A stretch of 64,000 nucleotides of DNA. Origin: Edwardsiella hoshinae NBRC 105699 = ATCC 33379. GTDB taxonomy: Bacteria > Pseudomonadota > Gammaproteobacteria > Enterobacterales > Enterobacteriaceae. Below the pieces are notes generated by a model. That model ran no database searches. It saw nothing but the letters and a program-made list of their open reading frames with translations, and was not told where the DNA came from. The position numbers were made by a program, and so were the translations under genes. The DNA is taken from NCBI RefSeq assembly GCF_000474215.1, contig NZ_BAUC01000023.1, positions 62,001 to 126,000 on the forward strand. The letters are read 5' to 3'. Below, piece by piece: positions 57,759 through 64,000 of the stretch. Every line of letters begins with the position of its first letter. Within the stretch, counting starts at the first letter, position 1.

Positions 57759-60601
57759 GCAAACTTACGCTCTTCGCCCTGGCCGGCCACATTGGTGACA
57801 CAACGCGGACACAGCTGCGGATGCGCGGCATCCGCACCGATAGCATCGGAATAGTGCCAGCAACGCGGGCACTTACTGCCAGACGCCTTGCTCAAGCCCA
57901 CTTTCAGCCCGGCCAATTCGCTGGCGACGGCATCCGCAGGAGCCTGCGCCAGCGGTTGTACGCGCGCCGCCGAGGTGATCAACACGAAACGCAGCTCATC
58001 GTGCAAGCTGTTCAACTGCTCTGCCAATGCCTCATCGGCATACAAGGTGATCGCCGCCTCCAGCGAGCCACCAACTTTCTTGTCGTTACGCGCCTGCTCG
58101 ATAACCTTATTGACCTCGCCACGCACCTTCAGCAACGCCGCCCAGAAGGCGTCATTCATCGGCTCGCTGCTCTCCAGACTGAACAGCCCTTGATACCACT
58201 CCTCGGTAAACACAAACTGCGCACGTTCGCCCGGCAGATAGCCCCAGATCTCATCGGCAGTGAAGGAAAGGATCGGAGCCATCCAGCGTACCAACGCCTC
58301 GGCGATGTGGTACAACGCGGTCTGGCAACTGCGACGCGCCACCGAATCGGATTTGGCGGTGTACTGACGATCCTTGATGATATCCAGATAGAAAGATCCC
58401 ATCTCGACAGAGCAGAACTGCATCAGACGCTGTACCACCTCATGGAAATCGTAATTTTCATAGGCTGCGATGATTTCGTCCTGCGCTTGCTTAGCACAAC
58501 CGACCGCCCAGCGATCCAGAACCACCATCTCCTCCGGCTTCACCATGTCTTTGCGCGGATCGAAACCGTTCAGGTTGGCCAACAAGAAGCGCGCGGTGTT
58601 ACGGATGCGACGATAGGCATCGGCAGAGCGCTTGAGGATCTCATCGGAAACGGCCATCTCGCCGGTGTAATCGGTCGACGCTACCCACAGGCGCAGAATA
58701 TCACCGCCCAGCTTGTTCATTACCTGCTGGGGGCTGACCACGTTGCCGACCGACTTGGACATCTTGCGTCCCTGACCGTCGACGGTGAAACCATGCGTCA
58801 ACACCTGGCGGTAAGGGGCCTTACCCTTCATCGCTACGGCGATCATCAGCGAGGACATAAACCAGCCGCGATGCTGGTCGGAACCCTCCAGGTACATATC
58901 TGGGCTATGGCCTGCAAACTCCGGGCGGGCATCCACCACCGAGTAGCTGGTCGAGCCAGAATCGAACCAGACGTCCAAGGTATCCGGTACCTTCTCGTAC
59001 TGATCGGCCTCGTCACCCAACAAGTCACGAATATCCAGATCCCACCAAGCCTGAATGCCAGACTGCTCGACACGCTGAGCGACCGCCTCCATCAGCTCCG
59101 TGGTGCGCGGATGCAGCTCTTGCGTCTCTTTGTGGACCAGCATGGCCATCGGCACCCCCCAGGTGCGCTGACGTGAGATACACCAGTCTGGACGGTTGGC
59201 GACCATCGATTCGATGCGCGCCTTGCCCCAGGCCGGGATCCAGCCACTGAGGTTGTTCTGCTCCAGCCCCTGCTGTTCGATACGATCGATCTCGGCCAGC
59301 GACTGGCGACGCAACCCCTGACGATCCATGCTGATGAACCACTGCGGTGTGGCACGGAAGATAATCGGAGTTTTATGGCGCCAGCAGCATGGGTAGCTGT
59401 GAGTCAGCTTCTCGACATGCAGCAAGGCGCCGCTACGCTGTAGCATCGCCACCACCACATCGTTAGCTTTGAAGACAAACAGTCCATCCAACTCCGGATG
59501 CGTGCCCGGCAGATAGCAACCATTGCTGCCGACCGGGTTCGCGATCTCCAAACCATATTTCTGGCCGACGACATAGTCATCCGGGCCATGGCCCGGTGCT
59601 GTGTGTACGGCACCGGTACCAGCATCCAGGGTGACATGCTCGCCCATGATGATCGGCACAGCGAAAGCCATGAAGGGATGCTGGAAGCGCAACAGTTCCA
59701 GATCGGCCCCTTTGCAGCTACCCAACACCTGCCAGTGAGCGATACCCGCGCGCTTCATCACGCTGTCGACCAGCTCGGCCGCCAAGATCAGGCATTCACC
59801 TTCGATCTGTACCAGCTGGTACTCCAACTCCGGATGCAACGCCACGGCACGGTTAGCAGGCAGAGTCCAGGGGGTGGTAGTCCAGATGACGACATTCACC
59901 GGGCCCTCAACCTGCTGCACGCCGAATTTCTCCAGTACCAGCGCCTTATCCACGGCGCTGAAGCGCACATCGATGGACGGCGATACTTTGTCGTAGTATT
60001 CGACTTCAGCTTCCGCCAGCGAGGAGGCACAATCCGGACACCAGTGTACCGGCTTCGCCCCTTTCATCAGGTGGCCGTTATCCACAATGCGCGCCAGGGC
60101 GCGAATGATATTGGCCTCGGTGCCATAGTCCATAGTCAGGTAAGGATGATCCCAGTCGCCCAGCACCCCAAGACGGATAAAGTCTGCCTTCTGTCCAGCG
60201 ACCTGTTCGGCGGCGTAGGCGCGGCACTGCTCACGGAACTCGGCGGCGCTGTACTTCTCCCCGGGCTTGCCGATCAGTTGTTCGACTTTCAGTTCGATCG
60301 GCAGACCATGACAATCCCAACCCGGGATATAGGGGGAGTCATAACCGGAAAGCCCCTTGGACTTGATAATAATATCTTTCAGAATCTTGTTGACTGAGTG
60401 ACCGATATGAATGCTGCCGTTCGCATACGGAGGGCCATCATGCAGAATGAAGCTTTTCTTGCCTTTCTTAGCATTACGGATCATCCCGTACAGATCCTGC
60501 TCATACCAATGTTGCAGCATGCCAGGTTCGCGCTTGGCCAGATCGCCGCGCATCGGGAACCCTGTTTCCGGCAAATTCAGGGTATTCTTGTAGTCACTCA
60601 T
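57755..60601 (-). CDS. ileS: Isoleucyl-tRNA synthetase IleS
   Basis: IleS is the class I synthetase that charges tRNA-Ile. The HIGH motif is in [12 protein letters not shown] (57-68), the KMSKS loop is in [10 protein letters not shown] near residue 602, an editing domain lies between them, and a C-terminal zinc finger is seen in [12 protein letters not shown] and CPRCV. The product has 948 residues, ten more than E. coli. It follows ribF after 24 bases. The domain layout is that of the mupirocin-sensitive bacterial type. Confidence 0.97.
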   Translation of the reverse strand: MSDYKNTLNLPETGFPMRGDLAKREPGMLQHWYEQDLYGMIRNAKKGKKSFILHDGPPYANGSIHIGHSVNKILKDIIIKSKGLSGYDSPYIPGWDCHGLPIELKVEQLIGKPGEKYSAAEFREQCRAYAAEQVAGQKADFIRLGVLGDWDHPYLTMDYGTEANIIRALARIVDNGHLMKGAKPVHWCPDCASSLAEAEVEYYDKVSPSIDVRFSAVDKALVLEKFGVQQVEGPVNVVIWTTTPWTLPANRAVALHPELEYQLVQIEGECLILAAELVDSVMKRAGIAHWQVLGSCKGADLELLRFQHPFMAFAVPIIMGEHVTLDAGTGAVHTAPGHGPDDYVVGQKYGLEIANPVGSNGCYLPGTHPELDGLFVFKANDVVVAMLQRSGALLHVEKLTHSYPCCWRHKTPIIFRATPQWFISMDRQGLRRQSLAEIDRIEQQGLEQNNLSGWIPAWGKARIESMVANRPDWCISRQRTWGVPMAMLVHKETQELHPRTTELMEAVAQRVEQSGIQAWWDLDIRDLLGDEADQYEKVPDTLDVWFDSGSTSYSVVDARPEFAGHSPDMYLEGSDQHRGWFMSSLMIAVAMKGKAPYRQVLTHGFTVDGQGRKMSKSVGNVVSPQQVMNKLGGDILRLWVASTDYTGEMAVSDEILKRSADAYRRIRNTARFLLANLNGFDPRKDMVKPEEMVVLDRWAVGCAKQAQDEIIAAYENYDFHEVVQRLMQFCSVEMGSFYLDIIKDRQYTAKSDSVARRSCQTALYHIAEALVRWMAPILSFTADEIWGYLPGERAQFVFTEEWYQGLFSLESSEPMNDAFWAALLKVRGEVNKVIEQARNDKKVGGSLEAAITLYADEALAEQLNSLHDELRFVLITSAARVQPLAQAPADAVASELAGLKVGLSKASGSKCPRCWHYSDAIGADAAHPQLCPRCVTNVAGQGEERKFA

Positions 60602-60625
60602 CTTCGATTTCGGTTCCGTTTTCGG

Positions 60626-61588
60626 CTATTGGGATTGAGCCATCAGGCTCTGGACCGGTGTTGTCAGCCCAAAAAACTTGCGGGCAGCCACCACATCTTG
60701 GGCGATTTGCCGCTTTAGTGCATCAAGCGAATCAAAACGCTGTTCGTTACGCAGTTTTGCGCGGAGCACCACATCAATGTGGCGCCCATAGAGATCCATT
60801 GTCACATCGAGCAAATGAACCTCTAATTGCTGGCGGATGCCAGCGACAGTCGGACGGGTTCCGATATTCGCCACACCGGGCAGCGGCGTGGGCCACAGTC
60901 CATAAACATCCACGGCGTAGACACCCTTTACCGGCGCGACCAGCCGTTTCAACGGCAGATTAGCGGTAGGGAAACCGATGGTTCGCCCCAAGGCATCGCC
61001 ATGCACCACTCGGCCAGCGATGCAGTAAGGGTGGCCGAGCAGGGTTTCCGCCAACGCCAGATCATCATGACGTAAAGCCTGACGCACGGCGGTACTGCTG
61101 ACACGCAGATCGCCGACGCAGAAGCTGAGACTATTGGCCACGGTGAACCCATACGTTCTACCCGCCGCCTGTAGCAGGCGGTAATCGCCCTCACGCCCCG
61201 CGCCGAAGCGAAAATCGTCGCCAATCATCAGAAACTTCACCCCGAGGCGATCGACCAGCAGGTGTTTCACGAAATAATGAGCCGAATGGGCAGCGAACTG
61301 GCGGTCGAAACGCACGCACAGTACGGCATCGACGCCAGCCTCGGCCAGGTAGCGACACTTATCGCGCAACCGAGTCAGTCGAGCCGGCGCATTCTGCGGC
61401 GCAAACATCTCCAACGGCTGCGGTTCGAAGATCATCACCATCACCGGCAGCCCCAGACGCTCGCCCTCCTGACGCAATCGCGCCAACAAAGCCCGGTGCC
61501 CCTGGTGCACGCCGTCGAAGTTACCGATGGTCAGCACGCAGCCACGATGCCGCGCGCGCAGGTTATGAATGCCGCGAATTAGCTCCAT
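60626..61588 (-). CDS. ribF: Bifunctional riboflavin kinase/FAD synthetase RibF
   Basis: RibF phosphorylates riboflavin to FMN and adenylylates it to FAD. The N-terminal nucleotidyltransferase domain starts with TIGNFDGVHQGHRALL and carries the LMIGDDFRFGAGREGD motif; the C-terminal flavokinase domain has GRTIGFPTANLPL. The product has 320 residues against 313 in E. coli. It is the first gene of the operon that runs to ispH. XdhB in this window is one user of its FAD product. Confidence 0.96.
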   Translation of the reverse strand: MELIRGIHNLRARHRGCVLTIGNFDGVHQGHRALLARLRQEGERLGLPVMVMIFEPQPLEMFAPQNAPARLTRLRDKCRYLAEAGVDAVLCVRFDRQFAAHSAHYFVKHLLVDRLGVKFLMIGDDFRFGAGREGDYRLLQAAGRTYGFTVANSLSFCVGDLRVSSTAVRQALRHDDLALAETLLGHPYCIAGRVVHGDALGRTIGFPTANLPLKRLVAPVKGVYAVDVYGLWPTPLPGVANIGTRPTVAGIRQQLEVHLLDVTMDLYGRHIDVVLRAKLRNEQRFDSLDALKRQIAQDVVAARKFFGLTTPVQSLMAQSQ

Positions 61589-61903
61589 ATCAGGCTCAAA
61601 ACAGTGAAAATCGACGGATTATACCTTGTACAGCGACTAAGGTTAACCGGCGATTGTTAGGTGTTTAACGGGATAGAATCACCATACCGGAGTTAAGGCT
61701 ACGATTAAATACATGAATGCGGCTTTTTCCCCCAACATCGTCCCTTAGCGGCGCCTTTTTTCTTCCTCGTTGCGCGCGGCGCACGACAAGATGGGAAAAA
61801 TAGTGCGAAACGCTGTATTCCACACAACAAAGCTGGTAAAATTCGGCGCCATTGAAACGCACGGGTGTCGCCAGTATATGCGGCGCTTATTTGCACAAAT
61901 CCA
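61589..61903. other. Divergent intergenic region between ribF and rpsT
   Basis: No gene was recognised here. Short reading frames on the minus strand (61665-61993) have no recognisable features and cross the rpsT promoter. The region must contain the ribF operon promoter, which was not pinned down, and possibly a second rpsT promoter. Confidence 0.5.
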
Positions 61904-61932
61904 TTGACAAAAGAAGGCTGAAAGGGCATATT
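61904..61932 (+). promoter_or_regulatory. rpsT promoter
   Basis: TTGACA (61904-61909) and CATATT (61927-61932) are separated by 17 bases, about 40 bases before the rpsT start. A TATAGAAT sequence at 61954-61961 lies in the leader. Confidence 0.7.
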
Positions 61933-61979
61933 CCTCGGCCTTTGAATTGTCCTCTATAGAATATTTTGGGAGTTGGACC

Positions 61980-62243
61980 TTGGCTAATATCAAATCAGCT
62001 AAGAAACGCGCCGTTCAGTCTGAAAAGCGTCGCAAGCACAATGCTAGCCGTCGTTCCATGATGCGTACTTTCATCAAGAAAGTATACGCAGCTATCGCTA
62101 CCGGCGACAAAGCAGCAGCACAGGCTGCTTACAATGAAATGCAGCCGATCGTTGACCGTCAGGCAAGCAAAGGCCTGATCCACAAGAATAAAGCTGCACG
62201 TCATAAAGCTAATCTGACCGCTCAGATCAACGCAATGCAGTAA
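61980..62243 (+). CDS. rpsT: 30S ribosomal protein S20
   Basis: S20 binds 16S rRNA in the body of the small subunit. The start is a TTG at 61980 behind TTGGGAG, as in E. coli, where the UUG codon is part of autogenous translational control; an ATG further upstream at 61947 would add an unlikely extension. The product has 87 residues and the typical basic helical sequence [20 protein letters not shown]. Codon use is strongly biased toward highly expressed codons, unlike the surrounding genes. Confidence 0.97.
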   Translation: MANIKSAKKRAVQSEKRRKHNASRRSMMRTFIKKVYAAIATGDKAAAQAAYNEMQPIVDRQASKGLIHKNKAARHKANLTAQINAMQ

Positions 62244-62272
62244 TCTGCCTTACGTTGTAAGCGTGATAAAAA

Positions 62273-62295
62273 AACCGGCCTCGGCCGGTTTTTTT
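62273..62295 (+). terminator. Rho-independent terminator of rpsT
   Basis: The stem AACCGGCC/GGCCGGTT is followed by seven T residues 30 bases after the rpsT stop, and preceded by A7. It could also end nhaR transcription from the other strand. Confidence 0.9.
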
Positions 62296-62313
62296 ATTGC
62301 CTGTACCTGTCCG

Positions 62314-63216
62314 CTAGCGGCTGAACAGCGCCGAGAAGTCCTTGTTACACACCCGCTGTACCGCCGGATGTTGGATCATCCGCTCGGCGAAGATCACGTA
62401 GTACTCCTCCTGCACGTTGTCGATGCGCCCAACCTCTCGGATATTATCCTGCACGTTAGCGTACATATCTTGCGCATAGATCGACGGCGCCACAAAGATG
62501 GCATCATGATACAGACCAAAAGCCTTCATCAACGCCGCATCGTCGAACTCTCCGAGGATCTGCACCTGTAGCCCCTGGCTATTAAACCAGTTCAATAATT
62601 TACGTCCGAGCATCGAACGACGCCCCGGAATCAGTAACTTACGCTGCTCAAGACACGTCGGAAACGGCATCTCCGGTAACGGCTGACGACAAAAGAAGCT
62701 GACACCACACTCGCCGAGTTTAACCGAGAACAAGCCCTCCTGCTGGCTAGAGTCTACCGGACAGTCCGATAAGATCATATCCAACTTATGCTGACTCAAC
62801 TGTTCTAACAGCAGTTCATGGGTCGACTCGAAACAACGTAGATGGATCTGCTCGTGGTCAGCCACCGCCGTCTCCAACACCTGACTGACCAAGCGTTTCG
62901 ACAACGCATCGGCGACGCCGACATCGAACAACATGCTAGACTCTTTGCGGTAATTCACAATGTCCAGCATCTCTTGGCTAAGCATAAACATCCGATCCGC
63001 ATAGCGGAATACCAGTTGCCCCAGCTCAGAGGGTACCAGACCGCGCCCCTGGCGTTTGAATAACTTCCCGCCAAGGCGCTCTTCCAACGCCTTAATCTGG
63101 CCGGTAATGGTTTGAGGGGTCAGGAACAGCGCCTCGGCGGCCCCGACCACCGATCCCTCTTTACACACCTGCCAGAAGTAATAGAGATGATTGAAATTTA
63201 TATGTGACAAACGCAC
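62314..63216 (-). CDS. nhaR: LysR-type sodium-responsive regulator NhaR
   Basis: NhaR activates nhaA in response to sodium and also affects other genes such as osmC and pga in E. coli. The winged helix (about 6-63: [20 protein letters not shown], then [20 protein letters not shown]) is followed by the LysR effector domain. The product has 300 residues against 301 in E. coli. It follows nhaA on the same strand as in E. coli and converges on rpsT. Confidence 0.96.
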   Translation of the reverse strand: MRLSHINFNHLYYFWQVCKEGSVVGAAEALFLTPQTITGQIKALEERLGGKLFKRQGRGLVPSELGQLVFRYADRMFMLSQEMLDIVNYRKESSMLFDVGVADALSKRLVSQVLETAVADHEQIHLRCFESTHELLLEQLSQHKLDMILSDCPVDSSQQEGLFSVKLGECGVSFFCRQPLPEMPFPTCLEQRKLLIPGRRSMLGRKLLNWFNSQGLQVQILGEFDDAALMKAFGLYHDAIFVAPSIYAQDMYANVQDNIREVGRIDNVQEEYYVIFAERMIQHPAVQRVCNKDFSALFSR

Positions 63217-63367
63217 TGCTGCGCTCTCCTAAATGAGTTGCCACCACAAACCGCCAGACGACTATCCGCATAGCGGCAGAAAAGGTATCTTAAGTCTAGC
63301 AATAACACAGAGTAATATGATGCCATCAATAAATCGGGAACCACACGTCATCACCTCCTATACGAGA

Positions 63368-63391
63368 GCGGGGTCGCAAAAGCGACCCCGC
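63368..63391. other. Strong hairpin between nhaA and nhaR
   Basis: Ten-base perfect arms GCGGGGTCGC and GCGACCCCGC enclose AAAA about 30 bases after the nhaA stop. On the minus strand TCTCGTA follows rather than a T tract, so termination would be inefficient, which would allow nhaR to be read from nhaA. Confidence 0.55.
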
Positions 63392-63420
63392 AGTTTAGGT
63401 ACAGCGCTATCCTTGCGCCA

Positions 63421-64000
63421 TCAGGCGTTGGCTTTCTGAGCCGGTAACACCCGCCGCAACAGCAGATAACCGACGATCGCCGCCAGCGACGAGCCCAGCA
63501 GTATACCCAGGCGAGAGAAAACGGCCAGCGCCGGATCCGCATCACCGAAGGCCAGCGAGGCGATGAAAATCGACATGGTAAACCCGATGCCGCACAGCAC
63601 GCCAACCGCGATGATCTCTTTGAACGTCGTCCCCTGCGGTAAGCTGGCCCACTTCATCTTCACCGCCAGCCAGCAGAACAAACTAATCCCCAACGGCTTA
63701 CCGATAAACAGGCCCGCGATCACCCCAAGCGGTAACAGCGAGAACAGGCCGGAAAAGGTCACCCCATCCAACGAAACCCCGGCGTTGGCAAAAGCGAACA
63801 ACGGCAGAATCATGTAAGCCACCCAAGGGTGCAAGGCATGCTCCAAGGTACGTGCCGGCGACGAACCATTCTGCTCTTTCAGCGGAATGAAGAAACCGAT
63901 CACGACCCCTGCCAATGTCGCATGTACCCCGGACTTCAACACCGCCGTCCACAGGATCACGCCAACCAGGACATAGAGCCCAATGCGGCGTACGTTAAAC
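63421..64000 (-). CDS. nhaA: Na+/H+ antiporter NhaA, C-terminal part
   Basis: NhaA expels sodium in exchange for two protons, supporting pH and salt tolerance. The window holds only about the last 193 residues; the frame stays open to the right edge as [20 protein letters not shown], with several membrane spans and the conserved [19 protein letters not shown] and [13 protein letters not shown] segments near span X. The aspartate pair of the ion site (Asp163-Asp164 in E. coli) lies outside. The C-terminal end fits the family and shows no damage. Confidence 0.95.
   Translation of the reverse strand, partial: FNVRRIGLYVLVGVILWTAVLKSGVHATLAGVVIGFFIPLKEQNGSSPARTLEHALHPWVAYMILPLFAFANAGVSLDGVTFSGLFSLLPLGVIAGLFIGKPLGISLFCWLAVKMKWASLPQGTTFKEIIAVGVLCGIGFTMSIFIASLAFGDADPALAVFSRLGILLGSSLAAIVGYLLLRRVLPAQKANA

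Noticed and set aside
57734-59176. 480-codon plus-strand frame
   Set aside because: It lies fully antisense to the ileS gene, whose motifs are intact; long antisense frames are common in GC-rich DNA.
59498-60397. 299-codon plus-strand frame
   Set aside because: Antisense to the HIGH and editing regions of ileS; no domain or start signal.

Overview
The window is a contiguous piece of a gammaproteobacterial chromosome, almost certainly from the order Enterobacterales. Most proteins look like close, near full-length counterparts of Escherichia coli proteins, and the gene order is that of the E. coli 0 to 2 minute region read backwards: murD-mraZ, cra, ilvHI, leuO, leuABCD, sgrR, thiBPQ, polB, rapA, rluA, djlA, lptD-apaH, folA, carBA, dapB, ispH-ribF, rpsT, nhaR, nhaA. 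The high GC content and the genes that interrupt this order suggest Edwardsiella or a close relative (Hafniaceae). That genus assignment is inference from memory of gene content, not a database result. No tRNA, rRNA, insertion sequence, prophage or CRISPR array was seen.

Layout. Positions 1-8.8 kb (minus strand) hold the promoter-proximal half of the division and cell wall (dcw) cluster, driven by an mraZ promoter with four 10-bp-spaced MraZ boxes. A 0.96 kb AT-rich gap follows. Then come the regulator cra, acetolactate synthase III (ilvIH), a long-chain acyl-CoA synthetase-like gene and leuO, all on the minus strand. The leucine operon (leader peptide, attenuator, leuABCD) is on the plus strand from 16.9 to 21.8 kb. 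A DASS-family carboxylate transporter (minus) occupies the place where E. coli has setA, behind a short SgrS-like small RNA. SgrS diverges from sgrR, which is followed by a TPP riboswitch and thiBPQ, polB, rapA and rluA. djlA is on the minus strand. The outer-membrane biogenesis and repair run lptD-surA-pdxA-rsmA-apaG-apaH is on the plus strand and converges on folA.

From 43.8 to 50.9 kb, yjjPB (a predicted carboxylate exporter pair), carAB and dapB lie on the minus strand. yjjPB sits where E. coli has kef, fix and cai genes. A plus-strand accessory block follows: xdhABC (a three-subunit molybdenum hydroxylase, probably xanthine dehydrogenase) with a sigma-54-like promoter and an upstream inverted repeat, then an exported PEBP/YbcL-like protein. 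The ribF-ileS-lspA-fkpB-ispH operon (minus), rpsT (plus), nhaR (minus) and a nhaA cut by the right edge complete the window.

Most of the window is conserved core. The parts worth attention are the minimal SgrS RNA, the xdh regulatory region, the apparent lack of a LexA box before polB, and the four places where accessory genes replace the E. coli neighbours. Nothing in the window amounts to a wholly new system.
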